A stretch of 64,000 nucleotides of DNA, taken from Flavobacterium potami (GTDB lineage: Bacteria > Bacteroidota > Bacteroidia > Flavobacteriales > Flavobacteriaceae). This document shows positions 15,558-23,794 of the stretch, piece after piece. Within the stretch, counting starts at the first letter, position 1; each line of letters opens with the position of its first letter. Where the stretch lies: NCBI RefSeq assembly GCF_020026915.1, contig NZ_JAINUY010000001.1:186001-250000 (forward strand), in the 5' to 3' direction. The position numbers and the translations under genes were made by a program. The notes below the pieces were generated by a model. That model saw only the letters and a program-made list of their open reading frames with translations, ran no database searches and was not told where the DNA came from.

Positions 15558-16958
15558 TTAAATTTTCTCTGCCATTTCTAGCGCTGTATTTAAGGCTCTT
15601 AACTTATTATAAACTTCTTGCATTTCGCTTTCTTCGTCAGAACTTGCAACAATTCCAGCTCCTGCTTGACAATGCAATTGATGATTTTTAGAAAGAAAAG
15701 TTCGAATCATAATCGCGTGGTTGAAGTTTCCTTCAAAATCCATAACTCCGATGGCACCTCCGTAAAAATTACGATTTGTTTTTTCGCAGTCTTCAATTAA
15801 TTGCATCGCTCTGTGTTTTGGAGCTCCGCTCAAAGTTCCTGCTGGAAAAGTATCTGCTACAACTTGCATTGTAGTTGCTTTATCGTGTAAATGTCCCGTA
15901 ACTTTAGAAACCAAGTGAATTACGTGAGAGAAAAACTGAACTTCTCTGTATTTCTCAACATTTACATCGTGCCCGTTTCTGCTCAAATCGTTTCTTGCCA
16001 AATCAACCAGCATGACGTGTTCGCTGTTTTCTTTTTTATCTTCCGAAAGCTCTTTAGCTAAAAGCGCATCGCGTTCGTCATTTCCAGTTCTTTTGAACGT
16101 TCCTGCAATTGGGTGAATTTCGGCTTTTCTATTTTTTACGATAATTTGTGCTTCTGGTGAAGAACCAAATATTTTGAAATCTCCGTAATCAAAAAAGAAT
16201 AAGTATGGAGAAGGATTGATACTTCTTAAAGCTCTGTAAACATTAAATTCATCTCCTTTGAAACCTTGTGTGAATCTACGAGAAAGAACCAATTGGAAAA
16301 CATCTCCACGGTAGCAATGTTTTTTTGCTAAAGCAACATTGGCTTTAAATTCTTCATCGGTTAAGTTTGAGAAACCTTCACCTTCTTTAGAGAATTTATA
16401 AGAAGCGATATTTCTAGATTGTAATAATTGCTCAATTTCTGCAATATTATTTTTATTGTCAACGCTGTGGCAGAAAATATAAGCTTCGTTTTTGAAGTGA
16501 TTGATGGCAATAATATTTTGATATACTGCATAAAAAACATCTGGAATTGAAGTTGTATTGTCTTTTTTAGCTATTGAAACCTTTTCAAAATAACGAACGG
16601 CATCATAAGAAATATATCCGAAAAGACCATTATTGATAAATTTAAAGTCATTTTTTTCGGATTGAAACTGACTTGAAAATTCCTGAATTACTTGTGGAAT
16701 ATTGGTTGAAGCATCAATTGCGATTTTTTCTGAAGTTCCGTCAGGAAAAGTTTTAGAAATAACTTCATTTTCGATTTTAATCGTTGCAATTGGGTTGCAG
16801 CAGATGTAAGAGAAACTGTTGTCATTTCCGTGGTAATCACTACTTTCTAGTAATAAACTATTTGGGAATTTATCTCTGATTTTGAAATAAATGCTTACTG
16901 GCGTAACCGTATCTGCTAGAATTTGTTTGTAATGCGTATTAAGAATAAAAGGTTTCAA
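15558..16958 (-). CDS. trpE: Anthranilate synthase component I
   Basis: Makes anthranilate from chorismate with ammonia from TrpG; first step of the pathway. 466 residues. The N-terminal regulatory part has LLLESSDYHGND, the LLES motif associated with tryptophan feedback binding in the family. Chorismate-binding blocks: IHPIAGTFKRTGNDERD, KKENSEHVMLVDLARNDLSR, TFPAGTLSGAPKHRAMQLIE and FYGGAIGVMDFEGNFNHAIM. It is first structural gene, 45 nt after the attenuator terminator. Confidence 0.97.
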   Translation of the reverse strand: MKPFILNTHYKQILADTVTPVSIYFKIRDKFPNSLLLESSDYHGNDNSFSYICCNPIATIKIENEVISKTFPDGTSEKIAIDASTNIPQVIQEFSSQFQSEKNDFKFINNGLFGYISYDAVRYFEKVSIAKKDNTTSIPDVFYAVYQNIIAINHFKNEAYIFCHSVDNKNNIAEIEQLLQSRNIASYKFSKEGEGFSNLTDEEFKANVALAKKHCYRGDVFQLVLSRRFTQGFKGDEFNVYRALRSINPSPYLFFFDYGDFKIFGSSPEAQIIVKNRKAEIHPIAGTFKRTGNDERDALLAKELSEDKKENSEHVMLVDLARNDLSRNGHDVNVEKYREVQFFSHVIHLVSKVTGHLHDKATTMQVVADTFPAGTLSGAPKHRAMQLIEDCEKTNRNFYGGAIGVMDFEGNFNHAIMIRTFLSKNHQLHCQAGAGIVASSDEESEMQEVYNKLRALNTALEMAEKI

Positions 16959-17003
16959 AATATTTAGTTTTATGTTGTTCGTTAATTTGTTTTCAATTGG
17001 ATC

Positions 17004-17039
17004 AAAAAAAAAAGGGCTTGTCGTGATGACAAGCCCTTT
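17004..17039 (-). terminator. trp attenuator terminator
   Basis: On the minus strand AAAGGGCTTGTC and GACAAGCCCTTT form a perfect 12-bp stem with a 5-nt loop, followed by ten T residues. It stands between the leader peptide stop (17077) and trpE (16958). A 7-nt segment over its loop and 3' arm (17020-17026) is complementary to 17077-17083 at the leader stop codon, a possible antiterminator pairing. Confidence 0.9.
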
Positions 17040-17076
17040 AAATTTATAGTTTTAACAATACCATAGGAAGCTTCGT

Positions 17077-17133
17077 TCACGACGTCTGACGTAAATTACT
17101 CCACCACCAAGTATTGTTTAAAATTGTTCTCAT
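17077..17133 (-). CDS. trpL: trp operon leader peptide
   Basis: An 18-codon reading frame, MRTILNNTWWWSNLRQTS followed by TGA, with three consecutive TGG tryptophan codons at positions 9-11 (17101-17109). It lies just upstream of a strong intrinsic terminator in front of trpE. The segment 17111-17118 (inside the peptide, before the Trp codons) is complementary to 17054-17061 after it, giving an alternative stem. This is the classical ribosome-stalling attenuation layout: low Trp-tRNA stalls the ribosome at the TGG run and favours read-through. Translation is inferred. Confidence 0.92.
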   Translation of the reverse strand: MRTILNNTWWWSNLRQTS

Positions 17134-17151
17134 TTCTTTATTTTGATTTGA

Positions 17152-17159
17152 CAAATATA
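17152..17159 (-). promoter_or_regulatory. -7 promoter box of the trp operon
   Basis: On the minus strand TATATTTG matches TAnnTTTG and lies 18 nt before the leader peptide ATG. No convincing -33 TTTG was seen. No other promoter candidate was found between it and trpE. Confidence 0.55.
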
Positions 17160-17256
17160 TAAATGTAATTTGAATTGAAGTATATAAATTTTGAAAAAAA
17201 AATTATCTAAAATCGAAATTTTGTTAAATTTTAAATGTCAAAGTTGTTATAAAGTC

Positions 17257-18534
17257 TTAATTTCCAATTGCAATTGTGTTGTTTGTACTGGCTCTAAAAT
17301 CTGGATTTCCTTTGATGTTAGGCGTTGCAAACAACTCTGTGTTTTTCATTTTTGTATATTCTAAACCTGAATTCGGGTTGTAATAGTTTTGGATAGAACT
17401 GTCGCTACTTGCCGATTCGCTTGTAATTCCTCCGTTACAATTGTTTACAATTGTATTTTTAAAGCTCATTTTAGACAGATTTACATCTCCATTACCAATG
17501 GCACCTTCTAATAATACAAATGGAGCAAAACCAGAAATAATACTGTTGTTTAAACTAAAGTAAGTGTTTTCTTTGATAAAAATAGACTCTCTTACCAGAC
17601 CTTGATTGTTTTCTTCTAAATTAATCAAAGTGATATTGTTGGCGTTTATTTTAGTCATTTTTTTATTCATGTCTGTATTTGCCACTTTTTCATAAGAATC
17701 AACTTCAAAACATCTTGATCCTGAAATATCTGATGAAAAAGGATGACGGATAGCAATACTATTAGAAATGTTGATTTGTGCACCTTGAGTAAAATCAAAA
17801 TCATCATCTGTTGTACGGTAAGAAATTAAATTTGTCATATTTAAGTCTCCGCCATAACATTCGAAAGAATCGTCATTCGAAAAACTGATTTGAATGTTGC
17901 TTAAAATAGTTTTTCTACCAACTCCCGCTAAAGAAAGACCATTTAATTCTTTTGTTGAACTTAATTTTCTACCTGCATATTCAATACGAACAAATTTCAA
18001 AATACCTGAATTGTCTTCTGCATCTTGGCCTCCATAATGATTTAGGTTTGCTTCTAGATCGAAAGGTAATGTGTGTACGCCACCTAAAGAATTGATTGGA
18101 GCTTTTCCTAAAACAATAATTCCACCCCAGTCTCCTGGCTTTCTAATGTTTTTTTCTTTATTAGAAGTAAATACGATTGGGTCGGTTTCTAAACCTTCAG
18201 CAAGAATTTTAGCACCATTAGTAATTACAAGAGTTCCGCAGGTTTTATCGTCTCCACGAATTACAGTTCCTGGCTCGATTGTTAAAGTTGCGTTATTTGT
18301 AACATAAACAACACCAACTAATTGATAAGTGTTTCTTTTTACCAATCTGGTATCTTTATCAATAGTTCCGGCAATTATGTTTGTAGCTTCATTATATTCG
18401 TTGGCAGCTGGTTTAAAGTTTGTCCAGTTGTTCATCCAGTTATTAGTACCAATAATACCTTTTGGTTGTTGTTGGGCGTGTACGAAAAAGCTGATTGTGA
18501 GAGTAATAAGAGCAATGCGTAATTTTGTTTTCAT
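17257..18534 (-). CDS. Secreted right-handed beta-helix protein
   Basis: 425 residues with a signal peptide (MKTKLRIALITLTISFFVHA, then QQQPKG). The body has regularly spaced beta-strand repeats of the PbH1 kind: TLTIEPGTVIRGDDKTCGTL, VITNGAKILAEG, PIVFTSNKEKNIRKPGDWGG and several S/N-rich turns with NNITLINLEEN and ISGFAPFVLLEGA. This architecture occurs in Bacteroidota surface and exported proteins of unknown ligand. No lipobox or C-terminal sorting domain is apparent. It stands alone between the trp promoter and YceI, with its own promoter and a palindromic operator upstream. Confidence 0.75.
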   Translation of the reverse strand: MKTKLRIALITLTISFFVHAQQQPKGIIGTNNWMNNWTNFKPAANEYNEATNIIAGTIDKDTRLVKRNTYQLVGVVYVTNNATLTIEPGTVIRGDDKTCGTLVITNGAKILAEGLETDPIVFTSNKEKNIRKPGDWGGIIVLGKAPINSLGGVHTLPFDLEANLNHYGGQDAEDNSGILKFVRIEYAGRKLSSTKELNGLSLAGVGRKTILSNIQISFSNDDSFECYGGDLNMTNLISYRTTDDDFDFTQGAQINISNSIAIRHPFSSDISGSRCFEVDSYEKVANTDMNKKMTKINANNITLINLEENNQGLVRESIFIKENTYFSLNNSIISGFAPFVLLEGAIGNGDVNLSKMSFKNTIVNNCNGGITSESASSDSSIQNYYNPNSGLEYTKMKNTELFATPNIKGNPDFRASTNNTIAIGN

Positions 18535-18577
18535 AACTATGATTTGGATTTCTAGTTTTTGATTTTTTTAATTGTCC

Positions 18578-18605
18578 CAAAATTAGAAGCCGTATGTTAA
18601 TCAAA
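18578..18605 (-). promoter_or_regulatory. Promoter of the beta-helix gene
   Basis: Minus strand: TTTG (18605-18602) and TAATTTTG (18585-18578) separated by 16 nt, a slightly short version of the TTTG / TAnnTTTG promoter. Confidence 0.5.
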
Positions 18606-18635
18606 GTCCCGATGTTTATTACGAATGAGTTACTT

Positions 18636-18649
18636 CATTGTTAACAATG
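18636..18649. promoter_or_regulatory. Perfect 14-bp palindrome upstream of the beta-helix promoter
   Basis: CATTGTTAACAATG is fully self-complementary and lies about 30 bp upstream of the -33 element. It could be an activator or repressor site; the regulator is unknown. Confidence 0.4.
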
Positions 18650-18682
18650 TTAAGTTTATGGAAATTTTTTGTTAACAAAATA

Positions 18683-18714
18683 AAACCCCGACAGTTTTGA
18701 TACTGCCGGGGTTT
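18683..18714 (-). terminator. Terminator after the yceI gene
   Basis: AAACCCCGGCAG and CTGTCGGGGTTT (minus strand, one G-U pair) form a GC-rich stem followed by TTATTTTGTT. Confidence 0.8.
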
Positions 18715-18744
18715 ATTATATTTTGAATTAGTAAGTCTAAAATA

Positions 18745-19311
18745 TTAGAATTTTAAAGCTACAGCCAATTCGAATTCGTCGTTGATAGTTTTATCTCCTA
18801 AACCATCGAAGAAGCTACCTGAACCATATTTAATATCGTATTTAGTTCTGTCAACTTTGAAAGCAGTTGTAGCAGTGTTTCCTTTTACAGTGATATCAAA
18901 AGTTACTGGTTTAGTAATTCCTTTGATAGTTAAGTCTGCAGTTACAGTGTAAACGTCAGCAGATTTTGCACCGATAGTTTTGAAAACTAATTTTGAAGTT
19001 GGGAATTTATCAGTTCCGAAGAAATCGTCAGCTTTTAAGTGACCGTTTAATTTTCCTTGGTATTCTCCAGTTAAATCTGTAGCAGTTAATGAAGTCATGT
19101 CAACAGTGAAGCTACCACCAGCTAATTTTTTTCCTTTGAAAACTAAAGAACCCTCTTTAAAGTTTACAGTTCCAGAGTGCTCTCCAGTTACTTTTTTACC
19201 TACCCATTTGATAGTAGATGCTTTTACGTCGATTTTTTTAGTTTGAGCGTTTACTGAGATTCCAGCTACAGCTACGAATAATGCTATTGCAATTGTTTTT
19301 AAATTTTTCAT
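18745..19311 (-). CDS. YceI family periplasmic protein
   Basis: 188 residues with signal peptide (MKNLKTIAIALFVAVAGISVNA, then QTKKID). The YceI lipocalin-like barrel is evident: STIKWVGKKVTGEHSGTVNF, GGSFTVDMTSLTATD, LNGHLKADDFFGTDKFPTSK and the closing DGLGDKTINDEFELAVALKF. Family members bind long isoprenoid or fatty-acid chains, or respond to stress; the ligand here is not known. It lies 38 nt after the nitroreductase gene on the same strand and is followed by a terminator, so it is the last gene of a marR-nitroreductase-yceI operon. Confidence 0.92.
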   Translation of the reverse strand: MKNLKTIAIALFVAVAGISVNAQTKKIDVKASTIKWVGKKVTGEHSGTVNFKEGSLVFKGKKLAGGSFTVDMTSLTATDLTGEYQGKLNGHLKADDFFGTDKFPTSKLVFKTIGAKSADVYTVTADLTIKGITKPVTFDITVKGNTATTAFKVDRTKYDIKYGSGSFFDGLGDKTINDEFELAVALKF

Positions 19312-19349
19312 GTTGTTAAAATTAAAATTTGAATTTGATTAATAAATAA

Positions 19350-19982
19350 TTATAGTGTGATAAATAATTCCTCTTGAGATTTTCTAACTTTTTTGTAATG
19401 CTGAGTGTCATCTTCATTATGTCTGTAACCAACAGTTGCAATAACAGAAGCGCTTAAGCCTAATTTGTCGAAACCTAAAATTTCGTTGAATTGAGCAGCA
19501 TTGAAACCTTCCATTGGTGTAGCATCTATTTTTAATTCAGCTGCCGCTCCTAATAAGTTTCCTAAAGCAATATAAGTTTGTTTTGCAGTCCAAGTATTTT
19601 TTGCATCGCTTGATAAATTTCCAACTACATTTTTCATCATGTCGCTGAAACCTCCTAAAGCATCTACAGGAACTCCTCTTGTTTCACTGATATTGGTGAT
19701 ATATTTATCAACAGAAGCTGCGTCTAAAGTAACATCGCTTGCAAAAATGAATAGGTGGGAAGCATCTGTAATTTGAGTTTGACCCCAAGCTGCCCCTTTT
19801 AATTGTTCTCTTAGTTCTGGATTTTCTACGATAACAACTTTATAAGGTTGTAATCCGTATGAAGAAGCACTTAATCTAACCGCTTCTTTTAAGGTATTTA
19901 AATCAGCATCAGAGATTTTTTTTGCTGCATCAAATCTTTTTGTTGCATATCTCCAATTTTGACTTTCTAAAAATGTGCTCAT
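19350..19982 (-). CDS. NAD(P)H-dependent nitroreductase family oxidoreductase
   Basis: 210 residues of the FMN-dependent nitroreductase fold. Landmarks: NWRYATKRFDAAKKISDADL (FMN phosphate-binding Arg/Lys pair), EAVRLSASSYGLQPYKVVIV (SxxxxQP motif), WTAKQTYIALGNLLGAAAEL and the C-terminal VATVGYRHNEDDTQHYKKVR. This subgroup reduces quinones, nitro compounds or flavins. It lies 4 nt after the MarR gene, so it is probably part of the response controlled by that regulator. Confidence 0.9.
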   Translation of the reverse strand: MSTFLESQNWRYATKRFDAAKKISDADLNTLKEAVRLSASSYGLQPYKVVIVENPELREQLKGAAWGQTQITDASHLFIFASDVTLDAASVDKYITNISETRGVPVDALGGFSDMMKNVVGNLSSDAKNTWTAKQTYIALGNLLGAAAELKIDATPMEGFNAAQFNEILGFDKLGLSASVIATVGYRHNEDDTQHYKKVRKSQEELFITL

Positions 19983-19986
19983 GATA

Positions 19987-20448
19987 TTAATTTTGTTGAG
20001 TTCGGTATTTTTCTAATAATTTGTTTAATAATTCTAATTCTTCCGGGTTTATGTTTTCTGCAAACGCACGCTCGTGTGCATCTACCTTCGGATCTAATTC
20101 TTTTAAAACGTCTAATCCTTTTTGCGTAATCGAAACTTCAATTTTTCTTCGATTATCAGGGCAAACATTTCTTGTTACGAATTCTTTCAGTAATAGTTTG
20201 TCAACTAATCGGGTTGTGTTACTCGTTTTTGCCAGCATACGTTCCTGAATGACACACATATTAGCAGGATTTCCTTTTTGTCCTCTTAATATACGCAGCA
20301 CATTGTATTGTTCTCCAGACAGATCATACGGTTTTATTAACTCGTTGAAATGATCCTGAATCACATTTTGTGTGTACATGATATTCAGAATAACTTTTTT
20401 CGCATTATCCATCTTAACTGTACTCTTAATAACTTCTTCAATTGTCAT
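19987..20448 (-). CDS. MarR family transcriptional regulator
   Basis: 153 residues from the ATG at 20448 (MTIEEVIKSTVKMDN). Winged helix: LSGEQYNVLRILRGQ, then VIQERMLAKTSNTTRLVDKL (recognition helix) and LVTRNVCPDNRRKIEVSITQKG (wing with the DxRxxx motif). An earlier in-frame start at 20514 would lie upstream of both operators and of the predicted transcription start and is rejected. Two near-identical palindromes overlap its promoter, so it is likely an autorepressor governing the downstream nitroreductase and yceI. Confidence 0.9.
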   Translation of the reverse strand: MTIEEVIKSTVKMDNAKKVILNIMYTQNVIQDHFNELIKPYDLSGEQYNVLRILRGQKGNPANMCVIQERMLAKTSNTTRLVDKLLLKEFVTRNVCPDNRRKIEVSITQKGLDVLKELDPKVDAHERAFAENINPEELELLNKLLEKYRTQQN

Positions 20449-20463
20449 AGTTGTAAGTGTATA

Positions 20464-20509
20464 ATTTGTATATACAAATGTAGAACTTTTAATATTTGTA
20501 TATACAAGT
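20464..20509 (-). promoter_or_regulatory. MarR promoter-operator with two palindromes
   Basis: ATTTGTATATACAAAT (20464-20479, perfect 16-bp palindrome) and ATTTGTATATACAAGT (20494-20509, one mismatch) lie 30 bp apart, about three helical turns. On the minus strand TTG (20507-20505) and TACATTTG (20482-20475) form a -33/-7 promoter with a 22-nt spacer, so one operator covers each box. Confidence 0.8.
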
Positions 20510-20562
20510 GTCATGTTAAAAATTTGTTAATTCGTTCAGTTGGTAGTAATCACTGGTCAATT

Positions 20563-20614
20563 TCAACACTTTGTTTTTATAAAAGTAAAGTATTTTATGT
20601 TTTTAAAGTGTTGA
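20563..20614. repeat. Inverted repeat between glpD and marR
   Basis: TCAACACTTT (20563-20572) and AAAGTGTTGA (20605-20614) are perfect 10-bp arms with a 32-nt AT-rich loop. There is no T-run, so the role is unclear; it is the only notable structure in the roughly 300-bp gap 20449-20747 apart from the operators. Confidence 0.45.
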
Positions 20615-20747
20615 TATTTTGAGGTTTAACTTAAATTTAAAATTAAAAATGCTGAGAAATACTCCAAGTATTTAAAGATAGCTTTTTGTAAGGCAATTTG
20701 AAAAGATAAAAGAGATAAGTAATTTAAAATCAATCGAATTTGAAGTT

Positions 20748-22325
20748 TTATTGAAATTCGGAAAGAAGATATCCTTTGGCAATTGCTCTAAAATTTGCGA
20801 TTTCTTTGATAATCCAGGCTTCATCGTGACCTAATTCTTTCGCAATTAATCGTGCTGTTTTTTCAGCGGCTTCAATAGCAGCTCGTGCATCTAAAAATAA
20901 TAAACGAACACGCCTTGCCAGAATATCATCTACAGTTCTTGCCATTTCATGTCGAATTGCCCAAACGACTTCTGCGATTGTAAATTCATAATTTGGATGG
21001 AGTTTTTCTTTTAATTCAGTTTCGCTTTCCTTTAATTCTATAATTTTAGAAATATCAGAACCATATATATAAAGGTGATTTTCTCTGTCGGCAGCATTCG
21101 TCGATTTATTTCCATGAATGGAAAGATGCTCTGTAATACATTCTTTATTAGGTAATTTTCCAGTTTTGATTGCTTTATCAATAATATCTTCAGCGATTTT
21201 TCTATAGGTGGTCCATTTTCCGCCGGTAATAGTAATCAATCCAGTTTCAGAAACAATAATTTTATGACTTCTAGAAACTTCTTTGGTGCTTTTTCCTTCT
21301 TCTTTTGGCGCGGCAAGGGGGCGCAAACCTGCAAAAACAGACAAAACATCTGCTCTTGTGGGTTTCTTAGCAAGAAAGCGTTGTGCAGTTTTGAGAACAA
21401 ATTGAATCTCGCTTTCTAAGGCAATTGGTTCTAGACTTTGCTTTTTTATTAAAGTATCGGTAGTCCCCACAACAACGCGATTGTGCCAAGGAACAGCAAA
21501 TAAAACTCTTCCGTCTTTTGTTTTCGGAATCATTAATGCATTTTCGCCAGGCAGAAAAGATTTATCAAATACCAAATGAATTCCCTGACTCGGAACAATG
21601 TATTTTTTATAAACGTTATCATTTAATTTCATGATCGCATTGGTAAAAACTCCTGTGGCATTTACAACGACAGAACCTTTCAAATCATAAGTTTGACCGT
21701 TTTCCTGATCTTGAACTTGAACACCGATAATTTGGTTTTTATCGTCTTTTAATAAATTGACAACTTTAGTATAATTAAGCACACAAGCTCCATTTTCTAT
21801 AGCAGTTTGTGCCATGTTTATTGCCAATCGTGAATCATCAAATTGTCCGTCATGATAAATTACTCCATTTACCAAACCATTTTCTTCTACATTAGGAAGC
21901 ATTTCAATAGTTCTTTTTTTAGAAAGATATTTTGAACTTCCTAAACTTAAACAACCCGACAATAAATCATAAACTTTTAATCCTATAGTATAAAAATAAC
22001 CGCTCCACCAATTGTAATTCGGAATAACAAAAGATTGATTTTTGACTAAGTGGGCAGCATTTTTAGCTAATAGACCTCTTTCTTTTAAGGCTTCTCGAAC
22101 CAAATGTACATCTCCTTGTTCGAGATAACGCACGCCGCCATGAACTAATTTGGTACTTCTGCTCGAAGTTCCTTTTGCAAAATCTACTGCTTCAAATAAG
22201 ATTGTTCTGTAACCTCGGCTTGCCGCATCAACAACAGTTCCAAGTCCGCTTGCACCTCCGCCAATTATGATTACGTCCCATTTTTCGGTATTCTGTAGTT
22301 TGTTTAATTGTTCAGCGCGATTCAT
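20748..22325 (-). CDS. glpD: FAD-dependent glycerol-3-phosphate dehydrogenase
   Basis: Oxidises glycerol-3-phosphate to DHAP and feeds electrons to quinone at the inner membrane. 525 residues. FAD-binding DVIIIGGGASGLGTVVDAA, then TSSRSTKLVHGGVRYLEQGD, the GlpD signature, VVNATGVFTNAI, FAVPWHNRVVVGTTDT and LSVFAGLRPL; the C-terminal DAO_C domain carries AIRHEMARTVDDILARRVR. No glpF or glpK lies nearby. It has its own -7 box and precedes a divergent-free run into the marR gene. Confidence 0.94.
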   Translation of the reverse strand: MNRAEQLNKLQNTEKWDVIIIGGGASGLGTVVDAASRGYRTILFEAVDFAKGTSSRSTKLVHGGVRYLEQGDVHLVREALKERGLLAKNAAHLVKNQSFVIPNYNWWSGYFYTIGLKVYDLLSGCLSLGSSKYLSKKRTIEMLPNVEENGLVNGVIYHDGQFDDSRLAINMAQTAIENGACVLNYTKVVNLLKDDKNQIIGVQVQDQENGQTYDLKGSVVVNATGVFTNAIMKLNDNVYKKYIVPSQGIHLVFDKSFLPGENALMIPKTKDGRVLFAVPWHNRVVVGTTDTLIKKQSLEPIALESEIQFVLKTAQRFLAKKPTRADVLSVFAGLRPLAAPKEEGKSTKEVSRSHKIIVSETGLITITGGKWTTYRKIAEDIIDKAIKTGKLPNKECITEHLSIHGNKSTNAADRENHLYIYGSDISKIIELKESETELKEKLHPNYEFTIAEVVWAIRHEMARTVDDILARRVRLLFLDARAAIEAAEKTARLIAKELGHDEAWIIKEIANFRAIAKGYLLSEFQ

Positions 22326-22367
22326 GCTTTATTCTTGTTGTTTATTTTGCGAAAATATTGTTTGAAA

Positions 22368-22375
22368 CAAACTTA
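22368..22375 (-). promoter_or_regulatory. -7 promoter box of glpD
   Basis: TAAGTTTG on the minus strand fits TAnnTTTG, 42 nt before the ATG. Confidence 0.45.
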
Positions 22376-22410
22376 ACGAAATGAAATTAAAAATTGATGA
22401 AGAAAAATAT

Positions 22411-22584
22411 TTAACCGCAAAGCACGCAAGGTTTTTTGAAAATAGAGCTTTATAAAAAACGCAAAGTTCGCAAAGCTTTGTAAATAAAACTTTGCGAACT
22501 TTGCGTCTATCTTTGTGTGCTTTGCGGTTAAATTATGTTCAGAGTATTCCAACCTGAAACTTGAAACAAATAAAACCTGAAACA
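22411..22584. repeat. ACCGCAAAG / CGCAAAGTTCGC foldback plus AAGTTTC repeat (copy 6)
   Basis: 22411-22531 is a two-tier palindrome: outer arms TTAACCGCAAAGCAC and GTGCTTTGCGGTTAA, inner arms CGCAAAGTTCGCAAAG and CTTTGCGAACTTTGCG. The same element is duplicated at 48971-49234. 22547-22584 carries CCTGAAACTTGAAAC and CCTGAAAC words of the heptad family without a left arm. Confidence 0.85.
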
Positions 22585-22590
22585 AATTTA

Positions 22591-23067
22591 TTAATGAGGT
22601 AATTTGTCTTTAATCAAACCATAAAACCAAGTTCCGACAATAGCACTTAATAAAGTTACCACAATTACAGTTGCTCCTGTACCGATTTGAGCGAAAAGTG
22701 GACCCGGACAAGCTCCTGTAATTGCCCATCCAAAACCAAACATCAATCCGCCATAGATTTGTCCTTTGCTGAATGTTTTAGGTTGGATTTCGATTTTTTC
22801 TCCGTCAAGGGTTTTGATGTTGAATTTTTTAATCAATTGTACTGAAATTAATCCAACAGCAACAGCGCATCCGATTACACCATACATATGAAACGATTCC
22901 AAATGAAACATTTCCTGAATACGAAACCAGCTGATGATTTCTGCTTTTACGAATACAATTCCGAAAAAGATTCCAACGATTAAATATTTAAGGTTTGCAA
23001 ATGCGTTTTCTTTTTTCTGGCTTGCGTTGATTCCTTCGCTGTCTATATTTTTATTTTCTAAATTCAT
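22591..23067 (-). CDS. YeeE/YedE (DUF6691-like) half-transporter, second gene
   Basis: 158 residues, four predicted membrane helices. The sulfur-transport motif appears as GWAITGACPGPLFAQIGTGA with the key cysteine (about 120). Other members of the YeeE/YedE family carry thiosulfate or related sulfane sulfur through cysteine relays. Here the transporter is divided between two genes. It lies 10 nt after the first half and close to an MBL-rhodanese fusion, so sulfur import or sulfane-sulfur disposal is inferred. Confidence 0.85.
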   Translation of the reverse strand: MNLENKNIDSEGINASQKKENAFANLKYLIVGIFFGIVFVKAEIISWFRIQEMFHLESFHMYGVIGCAVAVGLISVQLIKKFNIKTLDGEKIEIQPKTFSKGQIYGGLMFGFGWAITGACPGPLFAQIGTGATVIVVTLLSAIVGTWFYGLIKDKLPH

Positions 23068-23077
23068 TTTCTAAATT

Positions 23078-23647
23078 TTAAAGTGAAAGAATATAAGGTA
23101 AAATCAAAAGGGACATTACAAAACCGCCAATCATAAAACAGATTGTTGCTACTAATGAAGGCCATTGTAAGTTTGATAATCCCATTATCGCGTGTCCGCT
23201 TGTGCAGCCGCCGGCATAACGAGTTCCGAAACCAACTAAAAATCCACCGACAACCATCATGATAAATCCGCGAAGCGTTAATAAACTTTCCCACGAAAAT
23301 AATTGTGACGGAACCAAACCGCTATGATCTGTGATTCCGTAAGTGGCTAATTTCTCTGATAATTCAGGCGCAATTTCCACCGGATTTGGATTTGATAAGA
23401 AATAAGCAGCGATAAATCCGCCAAGAAATATTCCTAATACAAAGAATAAATTCCAACTTTCTTTTTTCCAATCGTATTTAAAAAACGAAATATTCGCAGG
23501 AATACAAGCCGCGCAAATATGACGAAGAGAAGAACTTATCCCGAAAGATTTATTTCCGATAATTAATAAAATTGGAACAGTTAATCCAATTAACGGGCCT
23601 GCAACGTACCAAGGCCAAGGTTCTTTAATGATTTCGAGTATACTCAT
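23078..23647 (-). CDS. YeeE/YedE half-transporter, first gene
   Basis: 189 residues with about five membrane helices. The conserved cysteine motif is [20 protein letters not shown] (about 150-170), and another conserved cysteine lies in [16 protein letters not shown]. It matches the longer partner of the split YeeE/YedE pairs common in Bacteroidota. Followed after 10 nt by the shorter half; a palindromic repeat separates it from the MBL-rhodanese gene upstream. Confidence 0.87.
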   Translation of the reverse strand: MSILEIIKEPWPWYVAGPLIGLTVPILLIIGNKSFGISSSLRHICAACIPANISFFKYDWKKESWNLFFVLGIFLGGFIAAYFLSNPNPVEIAPELSEKLATYGITDHSGLVPSQLFSWESLLTLRGFIMMVVGGFLVGFGTRYAGGCTSGHAIMGLSNLQWPSLVATICFMIGGFVMSLLILPYILSL

Positions 23648-23678
23648 TTATTTTTAAAATTTAGATTTTTTCATTTAA

Positions 23679-23782
23679 CCATTAAGAGATTAAGAAAATT
23701 AAGCCAATCTAACTTAATGAAACTTTAAAAAGGGTTAAGAAAAATTAAGCATTCCAACTTAATTAACTTAATGCCTTAATGG
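23679..23782. repeat. CCATTAAG palindromic element (copy 1)
   Basis: CCATTAAGAGATTAAGAAAA on the left and TTAATTAACTTAATGCCTTAATGG on the right, with inner TTAAGCCAATCTAACTTAAT / ATTAAGCATTCCAACTTAAT words. A second copy is at 32052-32156. Both copies lie inside the two sulfur-gene blocks. Confidence 0.8.
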
Positions 23783-23794
23783 TGAAACTTATAT

